A stretch of DNA of 64,000 nucleotides from Albifimbria verrucaria (taxonomy: Eukaryota > Ascomycota > Sordariomycetes > Hypocreales > Stachybotryaceae), in assembly GCA_020081605.1 (NCBI GenBank), contig JAHREC010000016.1, positions 682,001 to 746,000 on the forward strand, in the 5' to 3' direction. A program made the position numbers and the translations under genes. Below, piece after piece: positions 1 through 13,200 of the stretch; position 1 is the stretch's first letter, and each line of letters begins with the position of its first letter. The notes beneath the pieces were generated by a model. The model was not told the DNA's origin, ran no database searches, and was given only the letters and a program-made list of their open reading frames with translations.

Positions 1-620
1 ACGCCCTCTTGGCTCCACCTGTCGGCCCTACTACATGGGTAGGTAAGGTCGCCTTGAGAAGATGGACAGTGGATGGAAGACCGAGATCCCCACTTCGAGA
101 TTCCCCTCCATCGGGTCCTTAACAGCCCTTTGGTAGGGATCAGGGACAGACTGCTTCCCCCTGGGAAGGACAGCATCTGCATGGGCGAGCGAAGGGGCCA
201 AAAGATTCCCGCAGGACAAAATTCCTGCTCCCTTCGTCGTCTGCTAAGCAGCACGCCCCCTTTGTCCGTGGAGAGGAACCCATGAGAGAATGAGTGGTGA
301 GTGCTCTGCCAGGCGTGAATGTATTGCGGTGAAGTGGAAGAGCAGGGGAAGAGAAGAAGGCTTTCCAAGAGCTGGTGGAGTCGGATTCGCGTTGCTCCCT
401 AGCAGCGCCTAGGCTTAATCAATATGTGTGTGCAAGCGAGCCTTGCGTGGGTGTCCTAGAGAGAGAGGAGGAGACTGGCCTGTTTGGTATGGAACGGTAG
501 CTCTGGAGGCAGCAGCGAAACCAGATAGGATCAGAGACAGCGGAGAAGCAGGAGAAGAAGATGTCCGGACTATGGACCATTGATAAGGGAGACACGCGTT
601 GATCCACGGATAGCAGAGTT

Positions 621-660
621 ACAGACACAGGTACAGACACAGACACAGACACTGACAGAC
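621..660. repeat. (ACAGAC)n-like microsatellite
   Basis: An imperfect hexamer array based on acagac/acagg runs through about 40 bases. It is a simple repeat with no coding sign. Confidence 0.8.
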
Positions 661-928
661 GCAGGCTCTGTGTTTTGCCCATTTTCACCTCCCACTAGTG
701 ACCGAATACTAATCATTTTAGGTAGTGTCCCTTCCCAAACCCTTTTCTACCTACTTACATGCAGGCTGCAGTTGGGGATGGGATGCCGTACGTCGGTACG
801 CCTCGTGGTACAAAGGGATACGGCACGACACAACGACGACATACCCTGAGCAGCAAGCCTGCCCAGCCCAAACCCTACTCTGTAAGCCTGAGGGCCTACC
901 TACGCCTTATGGGGTGAGGCAGCAGGAG

Positions 929-1085
929 GGTGTGTGTGTGCGTGTGCGTAGGTAGGTCGGTAGGCTGGGGGTACAGATGGGAAGGGAGAGCAAGGGAGGG
1001 AGGGGAGGGGGTGCAAGCGTGTATGTTAGTGTACTGTAGATGTATGTATGTGTGTGTGTATGTGTATGTCTGTGTGTGTGTGCGT
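929..1085. repeat. TG-rich microsatellite cluster
   Basis: Two interrupted (TG)n/(TATG)n tracts, about 929-948 and 1,037-1,085, flank a G-rich purine segment. They produce open frames of Cys/Val repeats that are not genes. Confidence 0.8.
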
Positions 1086-1263
1086 GTTACTCTTGTGCGC
1101 TGGAGCAGAACAGACAAGGCCGGACCAGGGCTTGGATTGATTATCATTGCTTCCTCTGGGGCAGCGTACCTGAACAAACCAGATTGCCTATTTGGAACGT
1201 TTTACTTACGGCTGGCTGGTCAGATCCATCCACATGCCTTGTGCGTGTGTCCTTTGCTCTCAC

Positions 1264-1342
1264 TTACCTTGCCTTGCCTTACATTGCCTACCACCCGCAC
1301 GCACATACATACATACATACCTACCTACATACATAGACACAT
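1264..1342. repeat. CCTTG / ACAT / CTAC repeat cluster
   Basis: A run of ccttg units passes into acatacat and cctac units. This is a compound microsatellite. Confidence 0.75.
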
Positions 1343-2203
1343 GCGTACTGTACTGTAAATGGCATGGGGATGATTGTTTTATGAGCTTAGGCCCCCTCCC
1401 TCTCTTAAACATCTGCTTTCCTCGTCCCATCTCCCTCCTCTCCCTGTCAACTCAGCCCTTCAAAACCTGTGCAACCCAACGCTCTGGCATGGACAGAGGA
1501 AGCTCAATCGGCACTCTTTAGAAAGGAAAAATAACAAGACAAAGAAAGCAAAAAGGGACAACAGAAAAAAAAGAGAAGAAAACGGTTCCTCTCCGGAGTG
1601 AGCGACACTGGGAGGAGGGAAACACAAGCAGAAGAAAGAGGGCATGCTTCTATAACACGGGATCCTGTCTTTTCTTTTTCTCTTCCCGCTGCCACCCACG
1701 TCGAGCAAGAAAGCCTCGCGTTGACCAGCAAAGGCCGGGCCCCGTCAACGTTGTCCCTGACTTTGACACTGGCATTGGCATTGGCATTGACATTGACACT
1801 TGACATTGACGCACGCTGGGAGTTCCCCACAGCTTGGCTCGCTTCCCAAGACGCAGCGCAGCGCAGCACAGCGGCAAAAAGACCAAAACACCAGAACAGC
1901 GGCGGCGCGCGCCCTAGACATTTAGACCGGGCCCCGTCGACAACTTATTTTCAGCCCACGCAAGAAACAAGAGACTTTCTTTCCGCCTTGACTCTGCTGG
2001 AGCTTGGGCGTCGGTCGTGCCAATCTTGCACCGAGACGTTTTGCTCGGGCTGTTGGTTCCGATCTTTGAAGAGTCTCGAGCATCCATCAGTCAGTCACTT
2101 GCAACTCAGCCATCCTCGGCCTCTCGGAGTCTCCTATGCCCTGCTGAGCTGGACAACAAGACCCGGTTCTCTTTACCGCTCACCCACACAACGCACCTAC
2201 GCC

Positions 2204-2293
2204 ATACACCATACACGCACACACACACACACACACACACGCACTCCTCTGCTCTCTTGAGCCTGTTCTTGTTCTTGTTCTTGTTCTTCTTGT
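2204..2293. repeat. (CA)n followed by (TTCTTG)n
   Basis: An (AC)n tract of about 30 bases ending near 2,243 is followed at 2,262-2,293 by a tandem TTCTTG hexamer array. Both sit in the pyrimidine-rich leader upstream of the zinc-finger gene. Confidence 0.85.
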
Positions 2294-2411
2294 CAATTTC
2301 CATCATATTCCCATCTTCCGAATCTAGGGCTTTGTTTCTCGCTAGCCTGTCGAGCTCGGTCGCCTCTTCGGGTTTATTTTTGTCTCTTGTTTTTTTCCCT
2401 CTCTTCTCCAT

Positions 2412-2458
2412 CTGCCTGCCTACCTACCTTACCTACCTTACCTACCACCTATCCAGCT
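2412..2458. repeat. (CCTAC/CCTTAC)n tandem repeat
   Basis: Tandem cctac and ccttac units form a short minisatellite-like tract on the C/T-rich strand. Confidence 0.75.
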
Positions 2459-2933
2459 AACCCTGTCTGTTATCCTCCTCTTGTTTCTCTCTCCTCGTCT
2501 GTCTCCATCCTTTCCCTCCCCTTCCCTCCTCCCTCCCCTCCCCCACACCCATCCCACCCTTGCAGTTTGGCCTACTCCTGCTACGTCTCAACCGACACGC
2601 CCACCATCCGTTCCCCGCGATACGGATACACCGAAGCCATCGCCACACTCTACCTCTCCCACACCCTCCCCTGCCTCCAGAGCTCGCCTACTGGGGCGCT
2701 GCATTTACATCAAAACCACCTGGGTTTCCTGCTCCACATAACGAACCAGCTATCAAATATCCTCCCTCCCCGTCCATCTTCTATGACGGTTTCGGTGCAG
2801 GCGACCTGAACCTCAGCTCCCGTGTCTCTCGACTTCAGCTGTCCTAGGCTCCCTCATAAACCAGAGCTCCACCACCACCACAGTCACAACAACAACAGAC
2901 GAACCAACGCACGCTCTCTGGGCAACGCTCGCA

Positions 2934-5146
2934 ATGGCATTCGCTCCCTCGTATCGGGAGCATGCTCCTGCTCTCCCTCGTATAATAGCCCCCGGCGCCG
3001 ACCAGCTTCGAGGGCCTCCAGACATGTCAATGGGACGCAGCTATGCCATGTCCATACCTGGATCCGAGAAGCAACTGAACGACGTCCCTCCTGCTCTTCC
3101 TCCGCCGCCGTTTCCCTTGGGCAATCCGGCTCACCAGCACCCTCACCACCCTCACCACCCCTCAGACATGCCCAAGAGCCGCCGCGCCTTCGGCTCCCTC
3201 GCCTCCTCCAGCAGCAACTATGGCAGCCTCATGTCGTCCTTTGACGACCGGCCCAACTACAAGAGGAGGGATCACGATCACGCCGACGAAGGCTATGCGA
3301 GCATGTCCACCGACAGGTACTTCCCTCGCCGGTCCATTGGCACCGCCATTGGCCCGCTACTGTTTTGGGGCCGCTCTCTTACTAACATGCCATTCACAGA
3401 TCTCGCGACTCGCTGCACGCCGAGTTTGGCCTTCACCACAACAAGTTCAACTTCCAGTCTCCCGCCGACCTCCATGGCGACAGCCTTAAGCAGAAGCTCA
3501 ATCCCATCCGGACCAGCGACCGCTCGCCGCCGCGGTCCCTGCTCAGCTCCTCCATGAACGAGCTCCTACCCCGAGCCAACCCGGACTCTCGGCTCCTCCC
3601 GACGCTGAGCATGCCCGTTCAGCTCCCCATTCACAGTCGCTCCGTCCTCGAGTCGCCGGGACGCTTCACCGACACGCCCATCTACTCGGCCGTCTCTCCC
3701 ATCTCGGGGCCTTTCCAGGGCCTCCCCGCGGACCAGCGCTCCTTCCATGACGGATCCGACCTGGACCGCTCGCCTCGCCATCGCCGGAGGAACAACAGCG
3801 ACGATGCCACGTCGACGCAGGGAAGCTACGACTACAACAGTGTCGACGACATGGAGATCGACGACAACACGTCATTGAAGCGGCTGCACAACGACGATGC
3901 CTACTCGGCGGGCGGTCAGAAGCGACGGGCGCCCAGCCCTGCAGACGACCACATGATGCACGGCGTCACCGGCCCCAGCGACCTCGTCCGGCGACGAGAC
4001 ATTGGATCGCGAGGATCGCCCCGCCTCTCCACCATCCCCAGGGCTCGTCCATCTCCAACACGTCGCGATCCAACTCGTACATGTCCACCGCCTCCATGGC
4101 GCCCTCCACCGCCACGACCACGACCACCAACTCGTTCGGTCGCCGCTCGCCCGTGGCCGGCTTCTCCCCGGCGGCATGTCTCCAACCTGCAGCTCACCCT
4201 ACGCGACGCCCATCTCGCTGAACCCCAGCCCCAGGACCTCCATCTCTGGCCGATCCGCGATCCACACAAGGACCGTATCCGGAGCGAGCCCAAGGAAGCT
4301 GAATGAGATGCAGAAGCCGGGATCTAAGCTGCAAGGGTTCTACATGTGCGACTGCTGCCCGAAAAAGCCAAAGAAATTCGAAACGGCTGAGGAGCTGAGG
4401 TAAGTCATTCATTCGGTCTCTTTTTTTCCCTCTCGCACTCTCTCTTCCATGCCATCCCTTCCCATGCTCCCCCTCCCTCTCTCTCATTTACACCCCTGCT
4501 CCATTTCAGCTTGCCCCCATGGCATTTCCTGCCCTCTGCCATGTCGCACCAAGCCATAAGCAGGCTCTTTGTGTAGAGGAGCCACTGTATCTGTGCTTAC
4601 TCAGATCGTCTGGCACTTCCTCATTTGTGCATGTCCGAACGTGGGGACGTGAGGCTAACCAGGGTTCAATTCGACAGTGCACATGAAGCTGAGAAGCAGT
4701 ATGAGTGCTCATTCTGCGGCAACCGCTTCAAGAACAAGAACGAGGCCGAGCGCCACCAGAACTCGCTACACGTGCGCCGTCACTCGTGGTCGTGCTCGGC
4801 GCTGTCCAACTACGACCGGGCCTTCCACGACTCCACCAACCGTCCCGGTGAGGCCGACACCTGCGGCTACTGCGGCGACGAGTTCCTGCGATCGGGGCGC
4901 GGTCCCGGCAACGGCGCTCTGAGCGGCGGCATCGCCCCGAGGCACGTCACCGACGAGGACTGGGAGGAGCGCGTCCGCCACCTGCAGGAGGTGCACAAGT
5001 TCCGCGAGTGCAACTCGGGCAAGAAGTTCTACCGCGCCGATCACTTCCGCCAGCATCTCAAGCACAGCCACGCGGGCACGAGCGGGAAGTGGACCAACAT
5101 GCTGGAGAACGCCTGCATGCTGGAGGAGGACCCAACTCCACGGTAG
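2934..5146 (+). CDS. C2H2-type zinc-finger protein, probable transcription factor
   Basis: Three exons: 2,934-3,316, 3,400-4,399 and 4,678-5,146. The introns have CTAAC branch sites. The corrected length is about 617 residues. The first 430 or so residues are low complexity, rich in Ser, Pro, Arg and His, and likely disordered. The C-terminal part carries the zinc-binding region: a CxCC cluster near residue 440, a classic C-x2-C-x12-H-x4-H finger (YECSFCGNRFK... then H-x4-H), a CGYC knuckle, and a last degenerate finger ending KHSH. This layout fits a sequence-specific nuclear regulator; targets cannot be inferred. Two single-base losses disturb exon 2, in C runs at 4,036-4,039 and 4,166-4,169. 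Between them the third frame reads a Ser/Thr-rich linker that joins both sides. The start is the first ATG in frame with the exon 1 protein. The family is recognisable but I know no gene name. Confidence 0.85.
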
Positions 5147-8100
5147 AAGAAGAGTCGGGCACCACGGACTCACCACCCACGGCAATCAAAAACACACGAG
5201 CCGGCAGCTTTCAACAAGATACATACACGAACAAATCATCATCGACACGAATTACAGGCGCCCGGGAAGACGGCGACCGCGTGTTTGGGGTAATGCGGAA
5301 AACGGAACACCGACTATGGTGTGCATCTCCAGGTATCTCAAATGGACGAATAACGACCCCTGTTTATTTTTTTTCCTTATTCATTTTTTCACTCTTCATA
5401 ATCTTTTTATTTTCCCAGAGGCGTTCCGGCACACAAAGGATTGAGCATCTTGCGGATTGTAACCGAGAGAGCATGAAGGAGGGGCGTGAAACGGGGCTGA
5501 GCTCGCGCTGCATCTGCGAAGGAGAAAAGACAAGGCCCATTGGAAGAGCGGAGGCATTGAGGACGAGGTGATACCCACTGCGGGGCGATGTTTCTTGCGA
5601 AGGGAAAAAGTCGGGCGGCAGCAAATGGTTTACACTACAGTTTCTGGTTTGGCATTGATCATTATGACTTTTGTTCTTGGGAAGATACAGTGTTGCAGGC
5701 CTCGTATGGAGAGGCCCATGGTTCCAGTGCAAGGGGAGAGACGGACATGATGAGCAGGCTTCAAAGGAAGAAGGGATCTGCTCGTGGGATGTATGTGTTA
5801 CTATTGGCGAGATAGCCAAACATGGTTGCAGAAGACAGAGTCTGCCCTGCTCCAACCCCCGCTCACCAAAGCGTGTTATCTTGCTGTCTTTGGCTAAGAG
5901 GAAAAGCATCAGGGGGCACGGAAGACCAGGGATTGCTAGTATACAGAGAAAAACATGAACAAATGAGAAAACGCTCTACGTCTGGGCCAGCAAAGCTGTC
6001 CCAGCACTTTCGAACCACATTGCTCCCCCAGCGCCCGTGCCAAATACGTGATACAGTGTGCCAGGGCACCGAATCTCGGATCCCCTGCTTACCATTGAAC
6101 GCTTTACTTCCCCATGTATACGGACGGGCAAGGTAGTTCGGACAATACTTACAGGCGTGCAGCAGCTCGCCTCCGGGGCTCGCCGGGGTGCCGTCGCTGC
6201 CGAGCGCTCGCAAGGCCAACTCCCTTGCAGCAGGATTATCTTACGTCTGCGTGAGTGAAGTGAGCTAGGACCGTTGGTTGGCCTGCATCTACCACGGGTG
6301 TGCCTGGCGCCGGGCTGCTTCTAGAAGCTAGGGAAAGGCGAAAGAAGAAGGGAAAAAAGGCACAATAATCCTGGTTGTGCGTGGCGGAGCGAAGCCCTCC
6401 CCGTTGGCGTATGCAGTTCCAATCGCCCTACGAGGAATCGCATCTTCATTGGAGAGGACGCCTGCTCCGTCTAGGGCGTGAAAAAGCAAAGTTAATGCGA
6501 GAAGAGCCTTGCGCGGCTTTAGACAGCCCAGCTACGCCGTCTCACTGGTCCGAGAAGCAATATCCAAACTCGCCACTTGACGCATGCAAGCGACTAAGCT
6601 GGCTCCGTACGAACGGATCCCTCCCCTTTTTTTTCTCAGCAGCAAAGTGCTTCGCTAATGGAAGATGAAGACCGAGCAATGCATCTACGGCTATGCCATT
6701 CGTCAGGGCTGATGTTACTACTACCCATGGGATGGGAAGCGAGGAAGCCTAGGCAGGCTGAAGTCCGAACCCGAAACCCATTCAGCCACTGATCCCTGTC
6801 CAGAGTGTTACACACTATGAGGATGCGAAGGCGGCTAGTTGTGGCATTGGCTCTCGCGTTTGTGGCGTTGGTGGATGTCTTTGTGATACCTTGACTGTAT
6901 GGATACAGGTCTGTATAACGGTTGCTTTGCTTGATGGGTAGACACTAAACAGGAGGAGGGGCGTGTGAATGAGAACAGACGGCCGAGTAGGGGTCACGGA
7001 CGAATGAGCAGCCACAACCGCCCGTGCTGAACATGTCAAGCTTGAAGTCAAAAAGCAACGACGGACATCTAGATGAAACGGAAAAACCTCCATGACTCGG
7101 GATGACGAGTTGCTCGGGCACTCACCGGTAGAGGGTCATCCCGTGTCTGGCTGCATGACTTAGCCAGATGACTGATGCGCTGACCAAGAAAGCCTCATCC
7201 TCGCCGTCGCCAACACGCCATGCCGTGAAACAGGGCTTGGTGGCTGTTGGTTTCGAAGATGGGCATATGCCACGTGAAAAATAGGGCGGCGGTTTGCGCC
7301 ATATTGCACATTTGTTGGCTTGGGCTAACTCGAGAAACCAACGCCTTTTCCTTGGCCATTTCCCTGTCACCTTTTTTTTTGTTTTTTTCTGCCATGGTGC
7401 TGACTGTCATCTCGGGACTTGCCGTTGACTGGACGGAGCATCAATAGCCCATCGCAACTGAATCAGGGTAAGAGCACTAGTTGGGGCTACGGGATTCTGC
7501 CCTGGCGGGACTGGGTTTGTTGGAGAGGCAGACCGTGGATTACATCGGCGACGGGTGAAAAGCTCGGAACCCTGGCCGAAGTCCTTGCTGACAGGAGCGG
7601 AGCTGGTCGTTGAGATGCTCGTAACCCATCCACTAGGAGGGAGCCGTGCGGAGAGCCTTACCAGGCCTTGGCTTACACGTCAAGCGTCGTCCTGGCTCCT
7701 AACGTTAGATCGACAATTAAACATTGAAGGATTCAACCTCGTGGTTCCCGGGATGGGAGATGACTCTAGTTGAGTCATAAGAAAGGCCGTTCGATAACCT
7801 TCCTTAGTCAAACCAAAGTTCGGCCGTGCGAACGGACACGAACGGAGGCCTGGGAGCCACGGCCCGTCTATAGCGTTTTTCGGCTTGCGGTAGTCCAGAG
7901 ACATGCATGCCACTCATTTCGCCTACCGTTCCCTCGAGCGATTGTCGTATGAGCATGGTTGTTTCCTTATCTCCACCATGGCTTTTAGGATTGACGGGGT
8001 TTTTGGGGCTCCCAGTCATCGTATGCTATTGATAAAGGGATCTGCAGCCATTCGCAGTGGCTTGATAGCCAAAACCGCCTCGGAGCCAGCCCCGTCCAGG

Positions 8101-8903
8101 GCCTACGGTGGGCGGGAAGAATTCCGGCGAAGGAGCTGAGGCAGCTGAAGCGTAGGCATGAGGCGAGGCGGCAGATGAAGTGCCGCGCTTGGTGGCGTTT
8201 GATTGTCCACCGGTGAGTTTCCACGATAGGTGAGGGAGAGGGAGAGGGTGTACGATGCTGAGGGTTGTATTGCAGTTGCATCGAGTTGCAGGTATCTGGA
8301 GAATGGGCAGTTCATCATGGGATCAGTGCCAAGGGCATGGAACGGACGCTACGGCGAAGGGTTGCAGTAAAGCAGCCATTAGAGACTGCTGCAGGAACTT
8401 TTGTTCGCGTGATATATTTCCAACGTAATTCTTCAAGAACGGATTGTAATATCATCGACTACGAAATCCTTTCACACTGTTTACTATTCGAGCTTTTATA
8501 TTGCATTTATTGTCTTGTTTTGAGATGCCCCAAAAGGAGAAAGACACGGGTTTCCTTTCAAGCAAGTGTGGCGTAACGGGCGGGTGTGGCTGTGCTGAGG
8601 GGTAGGTCTGGGTTCTGGGTCTGGGAGGCAACGAAAGATGGAGGGGCAGTTTGTGAAATTTCACATCAAGTTGATACCGCGCTCGTGAGAAGTGACTCAC
8701 ACGGCCACGCCTCTCGCTGCTTATTTTTCGGTCACGGAGCTGTACTCTTGAGGTGTACGTCTGTTTTCATCGCCGGACTGGCTTATCAACACGCTCGACA
8801 AGAAGAGGAGGACGCAGCGGACTCACCACTGCAAGCGTGGGAGGAATTTGGCCATCGCTTTGAACCTGCCGAGCTGGCACGTCTTAAGAATAGCATTGTC
8901 GAG
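5147..8903. other. Intergenic region, no gene supported
   Basis: About 3.7 kb between the zinc-finger gene and Yvh1. Open frames are short or out of character; the longest, a minus-strand frame near 5,364-5,909, lacks any family resemblance. The first few hundred bases probably hold the 3' UTR of the zinc-finger gene and the last few hundred the Yvh1 promoter. Confidence 0.5.
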
Positions 8904-10249
8904 ATGGCGCTCAACAGGATAGAGGGCCAGGATGAGCTCTTTGTGGGTGGGTGAGTAGATTTGTGCCCTCGACAAAATTCTTCTCTGCTGGCCGTGGGTC
9001 GTTCTTTGTCTTGATGGGCCCGTCACAAGATATCACACTCATGCTGACTTATTCTACTCTAGATTATGGGCTCTTCGCCGAGCTGATTCTCTTACGGAAC
9101 GGCGTATCACTCATGTGCTGTCCGTTGTGGGCTTTAGTCCCGCCGATTTGAAGAACTTCAATGACGAGCCGTGGAGCGAGTACGGCAAGGGCTTCAAGCA
9201 TCTCATCATCGACATTGACGACGTTGACGACGCCGACTTACTGTGTGAGCTGCCCCGTGCCGTCAAGTTCATCGACGAGGGTCTCCGAGGTGCTGGCGAC
9301 GCAGAGCCGCTGGCCAACGCCCCCGAGCCGGCTAGCGGTGACGCGACCGGCCTGGAGAAGGACATCCAGGGCCTCGGCCTGACCGGCAAGCAGGGCGGTG
9401 TCTTCGTGCACTGCGCCGCGGGCAAATCTCGGTCGGTCTCGGTCACCATCGCCTACCTGCTCTGGCGCTACCCCAACCGCTTCGACCCTAACATCGTGCC
9501 GGCCGCGGTCTCGGACCCCTCGTGGTCGGCCCCGACAGACAAGCCGGCAGGCAAGCGGTCTCGCAAGGATACCGCCGAAGAAGCCGTGCACGCTGCCTTG
9601 ACCTTTGTTCGGCGCTCACGCCCCATGGCCGAGCCTAACCCTGGCTTCATGGACCAGCTCGCTCTGTGGTGGGCCATGGGCTGCCCGGACGATGTCGAGA
9701 GCCACCCCTCTACCAGCGTTGGGCCTACAAGCGCGAGGTCGAGGAGCACCTCGCTGTCGGGCAGGCGCCCTCGCGTTTACGCTTCGAGGACGAGGAGGCT
9801 CAACACCACGCAGGGGACGAGGCAGGCCTGAACCTGCGGTGTAGAAGTGCCGCCGCACCCTAGCCACGGCGCCCTTCATCCAGGAGCACAAGCCCGCCCC
9901 AGCGCGCAACGATCCCAAGCCCGGCCCCCAAGTGCTATGTCAGCATTTCTTCATCGAGCCGCTGAGCTGGATGCGCAGCGAGCTCGAGAAGGGCTCTCTG
10001 AACGGGCGCCTCCTGTGCCCCAACGCGCGCTGCGGTGCTGCGGTTGGCCGGTACGACTGGAAGGGCTTCCGGTGCTCGTGCGGCGGGTGGGTGATACCGG
10101 CCTTCTCTCTGCAGCGAGCGAGGGTGGACGACGTCGTGGCCAGGCCTGCGGGCGGTGCTACCGGTCCAGGGGCCGAGCTCAAGTCCATGGGCATCCGGAT
10201 GCCTCCCGGCGCAGGGTCGCGTGGAGGGGCAACCTCTGAGCGGGCGTAG
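8904..10249 (+). CDS. yvh1: Dual-specificity protein phosphatase Yvh1 (DUSP12 family)
   Basis: Two exons, 8,904-8,950 and 9,063-10,249. The intron has a CTGAC branch site. The corrected product is about 411 residues. The N-terminal phosphatase domain carries the HCx5R signature (VHCAAGKSRS) near residue 117. The C-terminal zinc-binding domain is typical of the family: a CRKC knuckle, a CQHFFIEPL.W block, then CPNARCG, YDWKGFRCSCG and a PAF.L.RARVD end. In yeast, Yvh1 releases Mrt4 during late 60S ribosome assembly, mainly through this zinc domain, and also influences sporulation and growth. A Pro/Gly/Ala insert of about 40 residues precedes the catalytic loop. Two single-base losses break the frame, in the C run at 9,705-9,708 and the A pair at 9,845-9,846; both flanks continue the same family protein. 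The start ATG is the one that opens the MALNRI..ELFVGG segment usual for fungal Yvh1. Confidence 0.93.
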
Positions 10250-13200
10250 GCTGCAAAAGTTCGGACTGCTCGCTGCCTGTAGGGCCGTTGCGCACTCCCA
10301 CATGAACCGCTGCGGTACGCTCCCGTTCCACCACGTTTCGTGGAGCAGAACCGCCCACCTGCTCCTTCGGCACGACCTGCAGGCAGCACAGAGTCAGTAA
10401 GCAGCGCTGCGCAGCGCAAACATTGTGTTGGCAGTTGATTGCGAGCATCGCGGGTCACATCCTTGCGGGCCGTCACATGCCGTCTGACATGCATCCAGAT
10501 CGGCTAGTCCTAACCACCCTCATCGGCTCACTCGTCTGTTCTTCCCCACGGCCGGAGGGGGAGCGCTTTGGCCATGTTCGTCCAGATGGAGAGCCAGACC
10601 GGCGAGCACTCTGCATTGTTACAGACACGCCGCGGTTGGATGACATCGACATGGGGAGGGAGGGAGGCAGACCTCTTTCTCTCGTCACACTGCCGTGTAC
10701 GCGCGCGTGCATGCGATTGATTACTGAGCGGGAGGACATCTCGCTCGGCTTCGCCGCAGGGGGCTTTTGGTTTGGATGGACGTAGCAAGGGCAAGGGAAT
10801 GGGGATGGGATAGCCACTTTCCCATATGATGATGAACGAGCATGGTGGGTGTTGCTGTGCGCGTTTAAAACACCTGGGGTGTCAAACCAATTGCCGCTTT
10901 TGGGCGTCTCACGCACACGGCCACGGGAATGGGAGGGCCAGGTAAACGTAGTCTGTATCTGGTAAAACGTTGCGCTTCATGCCGAACGCCGAGCATCGAA
11001 CCACCACGTTACCTTTGCTATCGTGCGCGAAGAACGAGCTGGAGGATCCAAGTGGATATGCGTTTGATAGACAGTAACGACAGAGGTCTAGAACGAGCTG
11101 AATATAGCAGCTTACATCTCGGCGTTTGGCCCCAGTGGTCTTGATCCCGGCGGTGTCCCTCACGGCAATGCCTGAAAGGGTTTTATGAAACTGTGCTGGG
11201 AACTATTAGCCGCATCACAGACGTTGACGAATTAGATCCGGCGACCAGGGCCTTCTTTTCTTGCTTAAGAGTGATACTGGGCTGTCCATAACCTGGTGCT
11301 ATATCCCAGAACGGCAGCGTTCTGCGCTATGATGTGCGCGGGAGTCCTAGCTTCGTTTGCCAGGATTCTGATGGACGGGCTTATGCGGGGAAATTGCCAA
11401 TCATAGGACAATATATGGCCAAGTGGAGGTAAAGCTTCAGCGTAAGAAAGACTCAAGTCAGGTCAGCGGAGTATCTACTCCACGGGCTTGAGATGTTGTC
11501 GTATGAGGGCTGAGGTTATCCAATGTTGTGACCCTAGCGTTTTACCGGGATCAACACACATCGTAATTGGGATAATGCTGCGCACGTAGATTGACAATGC
11601 TATTGGTTATTCAACCTTTGGTAGTTTATCTCAATGTTATGTGGTAGTTCTTGGTGCAAGCACTAGCCAAGCCAGCCAAGGGCCGTCCCGACACACTCAA
11701 CTCAACGCTATGGCATCACTTGTCACGGATAAGATTAAGCTAAATACTCTAACAACTTCGTGTGGGTTAGTTAAGTTATCTTTCTGCATATACTGAGCGA
11801 AATAACTGAAGCTGCAGGTATATTAATGTGGTCTCTTCACATGGAGCGACAACGCCATCGTTGCGGAGAGAGTCCGACTATCTCGCATCCTGGCCAATCA
11901 AATCAACCTAGTTCACTCCTCTTCTGCAACCTCAACGTCCAAGCAGTTCAAACAACTTGCATTTGTAAAAGACTCACGGTCGCGGCGAAATTGCCGTGGT
12001 TGTCGACGCTGCCTCCAGCGCTGGTCTTTGCCACCGACGTAAGCGTCAGCATGGGCGTCAGCCTTTACGATTCTCGACAGCCAGCACCGCGACAGCAGAA
12101 GCGCTAAGACGATCATCTCCTGGGGGAGTGGAAGCGGACTGGGAGGTAAATTACCTATTGTGTAATTCTAAAGCCCTACGGCGGCCAGGGTCTGGGAAAG
12201 TGCAGATCTACATGTGGACCTGATCACAGCGATTAAGGGTCGTAATCCGATGGCCAAGTATGCTGATATTTGTCGAGAGTTTGTCCTGTAAGATCCTGCA
12301 CAGAATATGACAGGTCACGTCTATTCATAGACTAACGTCGGGTTATTCTAGGTGTGTTTGGACCCTGCGTATTGCCACTCTCAAGCAGGTCCCGGTCAAC
12401 ACCATCTGGATGCATTCACATCAATTACCGACACAGCCGGCTCTACGGTGACTTTGGCTGAGATGAAGTCATGTAAAGCATCTGTGAACGGTAGATTCAT
12501 GTGGAAAGGTCAATTGCAACAATACAGATGTTTATTCCTCTTCAGATATTTCCTTGGGCCGGAATTCCATCAATTGCTAGAACAATGGCCGCCGGACGTC
12601 GCTACGCGTGAGCGCCTATGGCGACAACCCGAAGCTAGCTACACGCCATGACAATCGCAAGAGGCAGGCCAGAGCGCTGCATGGTTGTTGCGCTACATTC
12701 ACCTGAACCGCTATTATAAGCAAGATTACACATGGGGACATCTTCTATCCTTTCGGCCGCCTCGTCGCTGACGTTCGGACTGGAATTCCGGTCGTGGGTC
12801 CTAACACCGTCACGGAGGACGGAGAAGGACAAGGGCTGACCTCGGCGTTCAACCGTGGGGCTCACAAGCTGGGTCTTGGAGATGCTTAATGGCTCGCTCG
12901 TTCGGGCTTACCATGACTTCAACGGTGATTCTATGCATCAGGTCTTAGCTCCGACACTAACAAACGCACCTCGCACACGCCTGCTTGAGGATCGCAGCTT
13001 GGTCTATAACGTTGGTACTCGCTTCCGTCAACGTTGGCTCTAACGAGATGTATGATTAGAAATCGCAGCCGGTCCATATATTGTCAGATATCCGCTGCTT
13101 ACCACGGGACGAGCAAAGTTACCCAATCAGGAAAACACCACCGCAGCCTTACCAAAAGATTCGTCATGGCGAAACCAGCTTCTTGCTGTACATCTGGTCG

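Larger units (their letters stand above)
1..2933. other. Gene-free, microsatellite-rich upstream region
   Basis: No reading frame here has convincing protein character; the open frames translate simple repeats or pyrimidine-rich DNA. The stretch from about 1,900 to 2,930 is strongly C/T-rich on the plus strand, which is common in promoters and long 5' leaders of filamentous fungi. It most likely contains the promoter and 5' UTR of the zinc-finger gene that starts at 2,934. I cannot place a transcription start. Confidence 0.6.

Noticed and set aside
930..1358. Plus-strand open frame of 142 residues
   Set aside because: Mostly Cys/Val from a TG microsatellite; simple-sequence artefact.
1598..2260. 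Plus-strand open frame of 220 residues
   Set aside because: Crosses several tandem repeats and lacks any recognisable block; likely leader sequence of the zinc-finger gene.
5364..5909. 181-residue minus-strand open frame
   Set aside because: No domain, odd composition, lies over probable 3' UTR and T-rich DNA, and no splice or family support.
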